A stretch of DNA of 40,200 nucleotides from JBEIHX01 sp040381075 (GCA_040381075.1 JBEIHX010000031.1:1-40200), one strand, 5' to 3'. Shown: positions 16,213 to 25,541, numbered from the stretch's first letter. Notes: generated by a model from the letters alone, not told the origin. Numbers and translations: made by a program.

Positions 16213-17130
16213 TTACACAGTCTCCCAAGTAAATACGGAGCCGGTAGCCCCGAGATCAGCGTAGTTGGCTTTCATGGCCGGCAGGGCGTGAGCGATCACG
16301 GTGTCCGGCGTCCAGCCCTCCAGGCGGGCGAGACCGCGCACGGGACGCGGTTGGCTGAACAGGAAAATCTCGTTGCCGCGTACTGCGAAAATCTGCCCTG
16401 AGGTTTCCCTGGAGCTCTCGGAACAGAGCGCGACTGCGAGATTTGCCACCTGGTCGGCGCGCATCGAATTCTTCATCCGTTCAACCCGCTTGGCGCTGAC
16501 TTCGTCCTTAACGGGAATGGTCGCGATCATCCGGGTCCAGGCAAATGGAGCAATGATGTTGGAGCGCACATTCTTCACTGCGCCTTCCATCGCGATGATC
16601 CGCGACAGCCCCATAACGCCGAGTTTGGCGGCGGCGTAATTGGCCTGGCCAATGTTGCCGATCAGGCCGGATGTCGACGTGAACAGCACATAGGAGCCGT
16701 CCTGTTGTTCGCGAAAATGTTCCACAGTGGCCCGGCACACATTGAAGGCGCCGTGCAAGTGAACGTCTATGACCGCTTTCCAGTCCTCCCAGCTCATCTT
16801 GTGAAACATCGTGTCGCGCAGGATCCCGGCTGGGTTGATCACTGCGTGAAGACCGCCGAGCTCTTTCAGCGCCCTGTCCCGCATATCAGCGACGGCGTCA
16901 AAGTCAGTCACGCTGCGGGAATCGGAAATCGCCGAGCCGCCGCCAGCCCGGATTTCGGCAGCCACCTGTTCGGCCGGTCCAGCGGACCCCTCGTCGCCGC
17001 CTGCGACACCGCCTCCCAGATCGTTAACCAGCACCTTCGCGCCTTCGCGTGCGGCCATGAGCGCACATTCGCGCCCGATGCCGTTGCCTCCGCCGGTGAC
17101 CATTACGACTTTGCCATCCAAAACGCCCAT
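16213..17130 (-). CDS. Short-chain dehydrogenase/reductase (3-hydroxyacyl-CoA dehydrogenase-like)
   Basis: This 305-residue NAD(P)-dependent oxidoreductase has the cofactor motif TGGGNGIG (residues 12-19) and the catalytic Ser152, Tyr165 and Lys169 (TSTSGLIGNIGQANYAAAK). The segment VINPAGILRDTMFHKMSWED resembles the dehydrogenase unit of MFE-2 type 3-hydroxyacyl-CoA dehydrogenases (NNAGILRD). Here the second Asn of the NNAG motif is Pro, a tolerated but unusual change. The start is ATG 17130, with a strong GGGAGGA 9 bases upstream; the frame is open for another 125 codons but those are low-complexity. A fatty-acid or acyl-CoA substrate is inferred from similarity only. Confidence 0.9.
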   Translation of the reverse strand: MGVLDGKVVMVTGGGNGIGRECALMAAREGAKVLVNDLGGGVAGGDEGSAGPAEQVAAEIRAGGGSAISDSRSVTDFDAVADMRDRALKELGGLHAVINPAGILRDTMFHKMSWEDWKAVIDVHLHGAFNVCRATVEHFREQQDGSYVLFTSTSGLIGNIGQANYAAAKLGVMGLSRIIAMEGAVKNVRSNIIAPFAWTRMIATIPVKDEVSAKRVERMKNSMRADQVANLAVALCSESSRETSGQIFAVRGNEIFLFSQPRPVRGLARLEGWTPDTVIAHALPAMKANYADLGATGSVFTWETV

Positions 17131-17934
17131 GTGCGGTATCCTCCCAAAATCGCTCGTCGACCGGGAAGCTAGCCGCCGCCTGCGGGGAGCGAAAGGGGCG
17201 CCCGCGCCGCGCAGCAGCAGCAGGAGCAGCCAAGCTCGCGGGTGCAGCCGCAAGGACGCGGTCAACCCAGACGCAGGCGCGCCAGTGGGGTCACGAAGGG
17301 GCAGGCGCCGGGAGACCTGCAGCCTGCCGCGGATGTCCCGGAATGGCTGGGTTGACGGATGGCTCACTGTTTGCCCGGGGGCGCCAGGGACTGTGCTTGC
17401 CGGGCATTGGCCCTTTTTGGGGGGCGAGGCTCGGTTGGAGATCTCTGGCCTGATCGCAGGCGCTGCCGCAGTAATGTCTGCAGTCTGTAGGGCAGCAGGC
17501 GACAACAGGCACGGGCGCGAGCTGGCATGACTATGTCCTCGCTGGCGTCAAACTCAAACACACTTAGCCGGCGCTGCAGCCCGACAGCAGGCGCGCGCAG
17601 AATATTTGGTGTGACGGCGCGCCGCGGACGCCTCTGCGAGGCGCCGCGCGAGGGTATCGTGTTCAGTGGAGGGGGATGCGGATCGCAACCGGCCTGGATC
17701 GTCTATGCAGCACGACTGTATGTCAGTGGGCGTGTAATTTGTTACGGGTTCGGTCGGACCTGGCAGTCGGGCTTGTCCAAAGCAGTAAGGTTGATCGCCG
17801 GGGCGGACGCGGCGTTCGCCATCCGCCCCATGCTGGGTGGCTTTCTGTTGGTCTGGAGGGAGTGCGAACAAATTCAATTCGCAGCACAGCGACGCACCGG
17901 TGAGCCGCGTTTTCGACCGCATGCGGTTTGCGGG
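17131..17934. other. Intergenic region without a recognisable gene
   Basis: Open frames overlap on both strands but give no recognisable protein. A short CAG-rich run (about 17209-17227) and several CG-rich inverted repeats occur. The promoter of the minus-strand SDR gene should lie near 17140-17250. The 3' end of the MFS gene bounds the region on the right. Confidence 0.4.
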
Positions 17935-19275
17935 CTATCTGGCATGGGGTTCGGCGTCAGACGTCCGGTGCGGCGAGGCTTGCGCCAAAGCTTCGCCGTA
18001 GGCGGTGGCGTCCTCGAAGCGGTTCATGCGCCAGAGGGCAGGAAACAGCTTGATCCACAAGCCGGCGCAGGCGACGGCGCCCACACCGCCGACCACGACA
18101 GCCCCGACAGGGCCGAACAGTCTGGCGAAAACGCCGGACTGAAACTCGCCCAATTCGTTCGAGGCGGAAATGAAAATGAAGCTTGTCGCCGAGACCCGGC
18201 CGCGCATTCCGTCAGGCGTTGACAGCTGGATGAGGGCGGACCGGACATAGACCGAGACCATGTCCGATGCGCCGATGATGACCAGGAGGATGAGGGACAG
18301 CCAGAAGGTCGCAGACATACCGAATGCAAGGGTGGACAGGCCGAACACCCCCACTGAGGCGAACATCCATTGGCCAACCCGGCGACGCAGCGGGGCGGCG
18401 GCGAGTGCAATCGCGACAAGAGCGGCGCCGGCAGCCGGCGCGGCGCGCATGAGGCCGAGTCCGTCGGGGCCGACGTGCAGGATATCGCGGGCATACACCG
18501 GCAGAAGCGCTGTCGCCCCTGCGAGCAGGACTGCGACGAGATCAAGCGAGATGGCGCCCAGGACGATCTTGTTGCGCCAGGTATAGGCGAGCCCCTCCAG
18601 GATCAGCGTCATCGCCTTGGCGTCAGCGATCGGAGTTTGCGCCGGTGGACGTATCGTCAGGCACAGGATGAATGCAGCGAGGCAGAACAGGACCGTAAGC
18701 CCGTAGGCGAACTGTCCGCCGAGACCACCAGCTGTCTCTCCGGCGGCAATGGCGACGCCGGCGAACGCGGGGCCGACGACTGAGGCGGTGGAGAAGGCGA
18801 GCGAGGACAGGGCGATAGCTTGCGGCAGCTCCTCACGCGGCAGCAGTGTCGGCAACATGGCCTGGCTAGCGGACGGCGCAAAGGCGTTGATTGCGCCTAT
18901 CACGACGGCGGCGGCGAAGACGGCGGCGATCGCGCCATCGTCGCTGAATGCCGCCGAAGACAGGAGCCAGAGCGCAGTTGCGGCCTTGACGGCGTGGTAC
19001 GCAAGAAGGATGACCTTTCGGTCCCATCGGTCGGCCGCCTGGCCGCCGAACGGCGAAAGAACGAGGAGTGGCAGAAACTGCAGTAAGCCCACGACCCCAA
19101 GCAGAAAGGCCGACTCGGTGACCGATCGTCCTGCATCACGGGCCAATTCATAGACCTGCCAACCCAGCGTTGTCGCCTGGATCTGAACTGCCAGCGTTGA
19201 GCAGGCGCGCATCGCCCAGAACCGTGTGAATTGGGCATGGCGGAAAGGCGCAAGCGACGGGAGGCGCAGGGTCAT
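17935..19275 (-). CDS. MFS transporter, EntS/DHA3-like exporter
   Basis: This 446-residue inner-membrane protein has about 12 predicted helices. The loop between helices 2 and 3 carries GGQAADRWDRKVILL, the MFS motif A. SASQAMLPTLLPREELPQAIAL and GPAFAGVAIA are typical of the EntS (enterobactin exporter) and macrolide-efflux (DHA3) branch. The central loop is IRPPAQTPIADAKAMTLILE. Proton-coupled efflux is expected from the family; substrate is not predictable. The start at ATG 19275 gives a normal N-terminus (FRHAQFTRFW). It is followed upstream by DinB and rpiA on the same strand, 40 bp away, so the three could share a transcript. Confidence 0.92.
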   Translation of the reverse strand: MTLRLPSLAPFRHAQFTRFWAMRACSTLAVQIQATTLGWQVYELARDAGRSVTESAFLLGVVGLLQFLPLLVLSPFGGQAADRWDRKVILLAYHAVKAATALWLLSSAAFSDDGAIAAVFAAAVVIGAINAFAPSASQAMLPTLLPREELPQAIALSSLAFSTASVVGPAFAGVAIAAGETAGGLGGQFAYGLTVLFCLAAFILCLTIRPPAQTPIADAKAMTLILEGLAYTWRNKIVLGAISLDLVAVLLAGATALLPVYARDILHVGPDGLGLMRAAPAAGAALVAIALAAAPLRRRVGQWMFASVGVFGLSTLAFGMSATFWLSLILLVIIGASDMVSVYVRSALIQLSTPDGMRGRVSATSFIFISASNELGEFQSGVFARLFGPVGAVVVGGVGAVACAGLWIKLFPALWRMNRFEDATAYGEALAQASPHRTSDAEPHAR

Positions 19276-19315
19276 GACCGCAGGGTACTCTGCGGTGCGC
19301 AGGTCGCGCCTTCGC

Positions 19316-19846
19316 TCATCCGCCCGTCACCACGCCGCCCGCGCCTGTTTCGCGCTGGAACTGTACCAGATCGAGGCTTGCTACCTCAGCCCCGAGCCGG
19401 GTCAACAGTGCGTGGGCCTGTCCGCGATGATGGGTCTGGTGGTTGAAGACATGGTCGAGCACGCTCCATACCGGCTGCTCAAACGTTTGAGACCTTGTCA
19501 CGGTGCGGTAGCTGAGGCGCCGGTCGAGATCGCCCCCCGCGAGATCGGTGACCAGTGAAATCAGGCGGGCGTCAACGGTGCGACGTTCGTGCCAGAGTGG
19601 ATCGATCTGGCCATACAGGATGGCGTTCAATGGATCGGAAGGCGGCGCCTGTCCGGCAAGACGCGCGAGCCATATGCGGTCAGTCACCAGGAGATGATTA
19701 AGCGTGCCGCACACAGACAGAAAGAATGCGCCAAGATCCGCATGGAAGTCTGCGGGAGACAGGGAGCGCGCCGCCGCATAGACCCTCGCATTGGCCCAGG
19801 CGTTGTAGTCGGCGAGGTTGCGGTAGCGCAGCACTGAGGTGGCCAC
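19316..19846 (-). CDS. DinB-family four-helix metal-binding protein
   Basis: This 176-residue protein has the DinB/YfiT fold. An N-terminal helix contains YNAWANARVYAAA, the second helix has the metal ligand His in LNHLLVTDRIWLARL, and the paired ligands lie in HVFNHQTHHRGQAHALL near residue 145. The family includes thiol-dependent S-transferases such as mycothiol- and bacillithiol-dependent enzymes and many uncharacterised members. Actual activity here is unknown. It starts with GTG at 19846, only 3 bases after the rpiA stop codon, so translational coupling to rpiA is likely. Confidence 0.9.
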   Translation of the reverse strand: MATSVLRYRNLADYNAWANARVYAAARSLSPADFHADLGAFFLSVCGTLNHLLVTDRIWLARLAGQAPPSDPLNAILYGQIDPLWHERRTVDARLISLVTDLAGGDLDRRLSYRTVTRSQTFEQPVWSVLDHVFNHQTHHRGQAHALLTRLGAEVASLDLVQFQRETGAGGVVTGG

Positions 19847-19849
19847 AGC

Positions 19850-20548
19850 CTAGCGCTCCCTGACCGAGGCGCCGCGTGCGCCGCCTACGACAACCGTCCG
19901 GGCGAGCCCAAGAAACAGACCATGCTCGACAACGCCTGGAATGCACCGCAGCCGCTCCGCCAATCCTTCGGGGTCAGGAATGCGCTGGCACTTGCAATCC
20001 AGGATGTAGTTGCCGCCGTCGGTCAGAAAGGGTTTGCGGACGTCGCCTGCAGATCGCAGGTCGACATCCGTTCCAGGACAGCCGGCGGCGCGCAACGCGT
20101 CGAACACTTTCTTTGCGGTGATTGTGAAGCCGAACGCCGACACCTCAACCGGCAATGGGAAAGCGCCGAGCGTCTCGACAAGTTTGCTCTCGTCGCAGAT
20201 CACGACCATGTGGTCAGATGCGTTCGCGATTATCTTTTCCCGCAGAAGTGCGCCTCCGCCGCCCTTGATCAGGCGGAAGCGGGCGTCAACTTCGTCGGCC
20301 CCGTCCACTGTAAGGTCGATACGATCGCACCGGTCGAGTTCGAGGAGTGGAACGCCTGCCTGCAGGGCCAGCCTCCGGGTTGCTTCGCTGGTCGGCGCGC
20401 CGCGGACCTTGAGGCCTTGGGTGCAGCGTTCGCCAAGCATGCGCACGAAGTGTGCGGCGGTTGATCCGGTGCCGAGGCCAAGGATCATGCCGTCCTCGAC
20501 GAAGGCCATGGCGGCCGCCGCGGCGTTGATCTTTGCGATTTCGCTCAT
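19850..20548 (-). CDS. rpiA: Ribose-5-phosphate isomerase A
   Basis: RpiA interconverts ribose 5-phosphate and ribulose 5-phosphate in the pentose phosphate pathway. The 232-residue protein shows GLGTGSTAAHF (phosphate loop, about residue 25), APTSEATRRLA, TVDGADEVDARFRLIKGGGGALLREK (active-site Asp and Lys, about 80-105) and a C-terminal GGNYILDCKC followed by EHGLFLG. Length and start are normal. Divergent from the second TonB-dependent receptor, with a 219-bp intergenic region. Confidence 0.97.
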   Translation of the reverse strand: MSEIAKINAAAAAMAFVEDGMILGLGTGSTAAHFVRMLGERCTQGLKVRGAPTSEATRRLALQAGVPLLELDRCDRIDLTVDGADEVDARFRLIKGGGGALLREKIIANASDHMVVICDESKLVETLGAFPLPVEVSAFGFTITAKKVFDALRAAGCPGTDVDLRSAGDVRKPFLTDGGNYILDCKCQRIPDPEGLAERLRCIPGVVEHGLFLGLARTVVVGGARGASVRER

Positions 20549-20767
20549 GGAATCGTGCCTTTGGCGATTGCTCGGACTAGCTAGCCCGGCTACGGCGCTG
20601 CGGTCAAAGCCCTGGACAACCCGCAGGGCGCCGGCACGTCAAACCTCCTGGGCCGGGGACATGGCAAGTGCGCCTCGCAGGCTGACGCGTCCGGGCTATC
20701 TCCTGCCGGGCGCGCGGGGCTCCGGCCTCCCGGGGCAGGGGCATCGGCGGCCGGAGCGGAGGGACAG

Positions 20768-23305
20768 GTGCGGATTGGGGGGGTGAAGGTGGACCTGCTT
20801 GATCGTGGTGGCGGTTCGAGACGGGTAAGGTTGTGCAGCGTGCGCGCACTGGTCGCACAGGCGCAATGGCCGCTGGCTGGATCCATTCTTGCCTTGGCGG
20901 CGCCCTGGAGCGGTGCGATCGCGCAGGAGCGCCCGTCCCGTGATGCGGGTGGCGAGGTCATCCTTGTCATTGCGGACAAACAGCGCGGCGGTGTGGAAGG
21001 CGCCCCGCAACCGATCGAGGTACTGGACGAGGCGGCGATCGAAGCCGCCGGCGCGGTGAACCTTGCAGAGCTTCTGGCGACTTTGACGCCGCAGGCGCGC
21101 TCCGGTCGAAGCCGGACGGCCGGGCCGCCGGCTGTCCTGTTGAACGGGCGCCGGATTGCAGGCTTCAACGAGATCCGCCTGCTGCCAAGCGAGGCAATCG
21201 CCCGTGTTGACGTGCTCCCGGAAGAGGTGGCGGTGCGCTATGGTTTCGCACCCGACCAGCGCGTCATCAATTTTGTACTGAAAGAGCGGTTCCGCTCGGT
21301 GACCGCCGAAGCGGATCTTGGCGCTCTGGGCAGTGAAACACGCTCAACCCGGGAATTCGAGTTCGGGGTGTTGCGCATAGCTCCATCCGGTCGGATCAAC
21401 CTCACTTTGGAAAGCAGCAAGGCCGAGGCAGTCAGCGAGGCTGACCGCGGAATCGTCGACCTGACCGGGCTGCGGGACATCTCCTTTCGGACGCTCGCGC
21501 CAGCAACCACGCAGTGGGACATCGGCCTTAACGCGAACCGCACCATCGGTGGTGAGACAGGTGTGACCGTTGACTTGCGCCATAGCGCGACAGACGCCGA
21601 AAGCCTTCTTGGGCGCCGCGCGACAGGTCTGCTGACGCAGGACGCGGTCACGACGAGCAGCCGTGCAGGCCTCACGTTTGACGGTTTCCGTGGCGACTGG
21701 CAATGGAGCGCCAGCCTCGTGCATGATCGCAACGACCGCAGCGTCATAACGGATCAGGCCTCGGGCTCTCAGGCGCCTGGCCTGTCTGCTGGCGTGCAGG
21801 CGCGCGCGCAGACCGATATCCGTTCGTGGGAAGCGATTGCAAACGCCAGTGGCCCCCTGGTCGAACTGCCCGCGGGTCCGCTGCGCGCGGGTCTTCGCAT
21901 CGGTGTGGAGGATCGCTCGGTGGATGCGCGCAGTGAGCGCGCAGGCGTCGCGGCCGCGTCGGCGCTGTCGCGGTCACAGGCCCTGGCGCGCGCCAGTCTC
22001 ACGGTCCCGATCACCAGCCGGCGAAATGATTTTGGGGCTGAACTTGGAGAATGGAGCCTCACGGCCAGTGCAGCGCATCTGCTGATCTCCGACTTTGACG
22101 CGCTGACGAGCTATTCTGCGGGGCTGACCTATTCCCCAGTCGAGGATCTTCGCATCACGGTGTCGCGCGACCGTTCCGAGGCCGCGCCAACGGTGGAGCA
22201 GCTGGGTGATGCGTCCGTGGCGACGCCGGCTGTGGCGGTGTTCGATCCGGTTCTTGGAGAAAGCGCGATTGTGACGCGCCTGACCGGCGGAAATCCACTG
22301 CTCACTGCCGAGAGCCGAACGGATTGGTCGCTTGGCGTCGTCTGGGAGGTTCCCCTGGTTGAAGGCCTTGAGGTGCAGGCGACCTATGCAAAATTTGCTG
22401 CTGAGAACGCGCTATCGCCTTTCCCGACGCTGACGCCTGCGCTGGAAGTGGCCTTCCCATCCCGCGTTTCGCGCGATGCGTCCGGTCGGCTGGTAGCGAT
22501 CGATCGCCGGCCGATCAATATTGCTGCGCGCAACACCGATCAGCTCCGCTGGGGCTTCAGTTTCGCGCGCAACATCGGCAAGCCGCCGGAGCGTGATCCC
22601 GCTGCAGGCGGCGGCCCTGCTTCCGGCAGGCGGATTGGTCCTGGCGCCTGGACGGGCGCGCCGACTGCTGGCCAGCCCGTTGGATCCTCGCCGTCTGCTC
22701 CCCCACCCGGCGCCAGACCGAACCCTGGCGGCGTTGGCGGCGCCAGGACAGGTGGCGGGCCTTCGGTGGGCGCGGCGGGCGGTTCGGGCTGGATGGGCGG
22801 TCCGCCGGGCAGCCCCAGTGGCGCGCCCGGGCGCTGGAGCGTCTCGCTCTTCCACACTTGGAAACTTGCCGATACCGCGCGCCTGTCGTCAGGTGGGGCC
22901 GAGCTTAACCTGCTTGAGGGCGACGCGTTGCGCGAGACTGGCGGGTCGGCACGTCATGAACTCGAATTGGAGGGCGGCTGGTTTTATCGCGGCGTCGGCT
23001 TTCGGGTGAGCGCCAACTGGCAGGGCGAGAGCCGGGTCGACGGCGCCACGCCGGCGAGCACCCTTTTTTACGGCGACATTCTGACCGCCAATCTGCGGCT
23101 GTTCGCGAATCTGGGCGCCAACCGGAACCTGGTTTCGGCGCATCCTTACCTCAAGGGGGTGCGCGTGTTTGTGCGGGCAGACAATCTCACCGACAGCGCG
23201 CAGCCGGTGAAGGATGCAGCCGGGGCGACGCCCTTCGCGTTCCAGAAAGGATTCCAGGCGCCGCGCGGGCGAGTGATTGAGATCTCGCTGCGAAAGCAAT
23301 TCTAG
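20768..23305 (+). CDS. TonB-dependent receptor with Gly/Pro-rich insertion
   Basis: This 845-residue outer-membrane receptor starts at a GTG at 20768, with GGAGGG 7 bases upstream. The signal peptide is preceded by a long charged N-terminus (about 25 residues) before PLAGSILALAAPWSGAIAQ. A downstream start, for example near 20836, would give a more usual signal. The plug domain covers about residues 65-170 (PIEVLDEAAIEAAGAVNLAE, LLNGRRIAGFNEIRLLPSEA). The barrel ends ISLRKQF with terminal Phe. Inside the barrel at about nucleotides 22590-22840 an 80-residue Gly/Pro/Ser-rich segment interrupts the strands, probably an extended surface loop. Ligand unknown. Convergent with the FAH-family gene. 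Confidence 0.9.
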   Translation: MRIGGVKVDLLDRGGGSRRVRLCSVRALVAQAQWPLAGSILALAAPWSGAIAQERPSRDAGGEVILVIADKQRGGVEGAPQPIEVLDEAAIEAAGAVNLAELLATLTPQARSGRSRTAGPPAVLLNGRRIAGFNEIRLLPSEAIARVDVLPEEVAVRYGFAPDQRVINFVLKERFRSVTAEADLGALGSETRSTREFEFGVLRIAPSGRINLTLESSKAEAVSEADRGIVDLTGLRDISFRTLAPATTQWDIGLNANRTIGGETGVTVDLRHSATDAESLLGRRATGLLTQDAVTTSSRAGLTFDGFRGDWQWSASLVHDRNDRSVITDQASGSQAPGLSAGVQARAQTDIRSWEAIANASGPLVELPAGPLRAGLRIGVEDRSVDARSERAGVAAASALSRSQALARASLTVPITSRRNDFGAELGEWSLTASAAHLLISDFDALTSYSAGLTYSPVEDLRITVSRDRSEAAPTVEQLGDASVATPAVAVFDPVLGESAIVTRLTGGNPLLTAESRTDWSLGVVWEVPLVEGLEVQATYAKFAAENALSPFPTLTPALEVAFPSRVSRDASGRLVAIDRRPINIAARNTDQLRWGFSFARNIGKPPERDPAAGGGPASGRRIGPGAWTGAPTAGQPVGSSPSAPPPGARPNPGGVGGARTGGGPSVGAAGGSGWMGGPPGSPSGAPGRWSVSLFHTWKLADTARLSSGGAELNLLEGDALRETGGSARHELELEGGWFYRGVGFRVSANWQGESRVDGATPASTLFYGDILTANLRLFANLGANRNLVSAHPYLKGVRVFVRADNLTDSAQPVKDAAGATPFAFQKGFQAPRGRVIEISLRKQF

Positions 23306-23324
23306 CCTGGCGGCGCCATTCCAG

Positions 23325-23342
23325 CGCCCTGCGTTCAGGGCG
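23325..23342. terminator. Candidate hairpin between convergent genes
   Basis: CGCCCTG-CGTT-CAGGGCG is a perfect 7-bp stem with a 4-base loop, lying between the receptor stop (23305) and the end of the FAH-family gene and overlapping the latter's stop codon. No U-tract follows on either strand, so intrinsic termination is only possible, not shown. Confidence 0.3.
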
Positions 23343-24198
23343 GGACGATGCGGTTCTCGATATGGCCGAGACCCGGAATTTCGACGCGCACCAGGTCGCC
23401 AGGCCTGAGATAGCGCGGCGGCGTCATTGCATGACCGACACCTGCCGGCGTACCTGTGTAGATGACATCACCGGGTTCGAGCGTCATTGTCGCCGACAAT
23501 TCGACGATTTGTTCGGCAAGGTTGTAGATCATCGACGTTACCCCGGCCTGCTGGCGAAGCTCCCCGTTCACAAAGGTCCGTATCAAGATTTGCGACAGGG
23601 CTGGGCTCGACTGTGGCAGTGTAAGCCACGGTCCGAAGGGGGCGAAGCCGTCATGTCCCTTGCCGAGGATCATCGTTGCGGCTTTGGCCTGCCAGTCGCG
23701 TGCGGTGAAATCTGATCCGACGCAGAGCCCTGCGATGGCTGAAAGGGCGTTATCCAGGCTGGCGTTGCGTGTGATGCGCCCGATCACCGCGACGAGTTCT
23801 CCTTCGTAATCAAGTTTTTCCGTCCCGGCCGGTTTCACAACCGCATCGAAGGGGCCGGTCACAGCGGTCGTCTGCTTGTTAAACCAGGTTTGGCTCGGCG
23901 GCGGGCCTGCGCCCATCTCCGCAGCGTGTGCGGCGTAGTTGCGGGCGATCGCGAGAATCTTGCCTGGGCGGGGTATGGGCGCGCGCAGCGACACGTTCTT
24001 GAGCGGTAGTCTGGGGGCTTGCTGCGCAGTCGCTGCGGCCTTGCGCAGGGCTTCGGGGCCTTCCCAAAGGGCTCCAAGCAGTGTCGCCGGCAGGGTTGGG
24101 TCAGCCGCAGTGACATCGGCGACGATGTCCTCGCTGCCGTCGCGCGCCACAAAACCCCAGGCCGCCCGGCCGTCGTGCACGAATGTTGCAAGGCGCAT
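23335..24198 (-). CDS. Fumarylacetoacetate hydrolase (FAH)-family protein
   Basis: This 287-residue protein has an N-terminal small domain and a C-terminal FAH fold. The metal ligands are visible: the Glu pair in LDYEGELVAVIGR and the Asp in GSDFTARDWQ. The substrate-loop motifs GKGHDGFAPFGPWL and VIYTGTPAGVGHAM are typical. Relatives are acylpyruvases, 2-keto-4-pentenoate hydratases and oxaloacetate decarboxylases in aromatic or amino-acid catabolism; the exact reaction is not readable. ATG 24198 is chosen (GGAG six bases upstream); the frame is open further but loses similarity. It follows the exported desuccinylase-like gene on the same strand after 130 bp. Confidence 0.92.
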   Translation of the reverse strand: MRLATFVHDGRAAWGFVARDGSEDIVADVTAADPTLPATLLGALWEGPEALRKAAATAQQAPRLPLKNVSLRAPIPRPGKILAIARNYAAHAAEMGAGPPPSQTWFNKQTTAVTGPFDAVVKPAGTEKLDYEGELVAVIGRITRNASLDNALSAIAGLCVGSDFTARDWQAKAATMILGKGHDGFAPFGPWLTLPQSSPALSQILIRTFVNGELRQQAGVTSMIYNLAEQIVELSATMTLEPGDVIYTGTPAGVGHAMTPPRYLRPGDLVRVEIPGLGHIENRIVPP

Positions 24199-24328
24199 GT
24201 CCATCTCCACCGCTTGGCGCTGTTTCGCGCCCTGTGCGCTGAGGGTCAAGCTCGCGCGGGCGCCCTTTCGTGGTGGAATGCTTTGGCGCACGCTCTGGCG
24301 CTGTACCCTGCTACAGGTTGCGGGATGC

Positions 24329-25423
24329 TCAGCAGCCCTTCAGACAGTCAGCCTCTGGCGGGACCAGGATGCGCACAAGAAGGCCGCCGGTTTCGCGCAG
24401 TGGGTCGTCGCCAAGCGACACGACCCGTCCCGTCACCGGAGCCGTATAGGTCGATATCACCCGGCCGAATGGATCATGCTGGCGGGCGACGACCTGGCCC
24501 GTGGTCACGCTGGCGCCGAGTTCGACGAGCACCTCGCTGATGCCGCCGCGGGTGGCGCGCACTGATACCGCGCGGCCTCCCACATAGGTTTTGACCCCGC
24601 CCAGATCGATAGTCCCGGGAATCATGGCGCGGTCGATCATCACGTTGCGAACGCCGCGCACCGCCCGTTCGATCATCGCGGGATCGAATGTCTTGGGAGC
24701 GCCGAGCTCCAACGTTACAGCCGGTACGCCGGCTTCGTTGAACGTGGTCTCCAGGGTGCCAGCCTGACCCGGGTCGTATTTCAGCATGTCCGCGGCAAGC
24801 AGCTCAGCGATCCGCAGGGACGCTGGGCGTGTCGCATCTGCAAAAACGTACATGGGATAGACCGTGCCGCGGGTTTGCGTGTGCAAATCGATAGCGAGGT
24901 CGGCATTGGGCCGCAGCAGGTCCCGCCACAGACGCCCGGCATACGCGGAGCCAAAGTCATCACGATCTGGATCGCCCGGAAACACCCGGTTGAGATTGAA
25001 GCCGCCGCCGCCGTCGTTGGAGGTGATGAACTGGCGATTGTCAGCAAGCATGCCGGAAGGATTTAGCCCCGGCGCGCCGATCAGGACGCCGGAAAGGGTG
25101 GCGGGATTGATCTCGTTCATCAGGCGATGGATCACCCGCAGACCGTTGAGTTCATCGCCGTGGCTGGCTGCGACGATCATCAGGCGCGGACCCGGTTTGG
25201 CGCCCTTGAGCACCATCACCGGCACGTACCAGCCCTGCCCGATGCTCTGGTCCCCCGCGCGCATGTAGAACAGGTGCAGAGCGCCCGACCGCAGGTCTTG
25301 CACGTCCAAGCGCGATATGACGGGCGCCCCGTCAATCCGGTCGCCAGTGAATGTGGTCTGAGCGTACGCGCAGCCAGCGAGCGCGGCTGCTGAAATTACG
25401 CCGGTAATCAAGCGTCTGAGCAT
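24329..25423 (-). CDS. Exported succinylglutamate desuccinylase/aspartoacylase-family zinc hydrolase
   Basis: This 364-residue protein belongs to the M14-like AstE/ASPA group. Zinc-binding residues are visible in VAASHGDELNGLRVIH (His and Glu, about residue 92) and LAIDLHTQTRGTVYP (His, about residue 175). The N-terminus LITGVISAAALAGCAYAQ is a signal peptide with a lipobox-like LAGC, so a periplasmic lipoprotein is possible; signal peptidase I cleavage after AYA is an alternative. The C-terminal region (about 290-360) looks like a small biotinyl/lipoyl-type beta domain common in this family. The start is ATG 25423 (GGAGG upstream). The normal cytoplasmic ASTE/ASPA role therefore does not directly apply; the substrate is unknown. 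Confidence 0.88.
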   Translation of the reverse strand: MLRRLITGVISAAALAGCAYAQTTFTGDRIDGAPVISRLDVQDLRSGALHLFYMRAGDQSIGQGWYVPVMVLKGAKPGPRLMIVAASHGDELNGLRVIHRLMNEINPATLSGVLIGAPGLNPSGMLADNRQFITSNDGGGGFNLNRVFPGDPDRDDFGSAYAGRLWRDLLRPNADLAIDLHTQTRGTVYPMYVFADATRPASLRIAELLAADMLKYDPGQAGTLETTFNEAGVPAVTLELGAPKTFDPAMIERAVRGVRNVMIDRAMIPGTIDLGGVKTYVGGRAVSVRATRGGISEVLVELGASVTTGQVVARQHDPFGRVISTYTAPVTGRVVSLGDDPLRETGGLLVRILVPPEADCLKGC

Positions 25424-25541
25424 GGCCGTCCTCCGCGGCTGACCAGACAGGCTGGACTGGCCTGCGTCAAGTGCGACGCTTGGCCCGATGCGTGTGGCGG
25501 CGTAGCGGAGAGGGCTCAGCAGCGTGCATCGGAGCGGATCT

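Noticed and set aside
17209..17227. CAG-type trinucleotide run
   Set aside because: Too short and imperfect to be a meaningful tandem repeat; not in a gene.
20590..20767. Possible cobalamin riboswitch before the second TonB-dependent receptor
   Set aside because: The conserved B12-box core was not found, only GC-rich inverted repeats.
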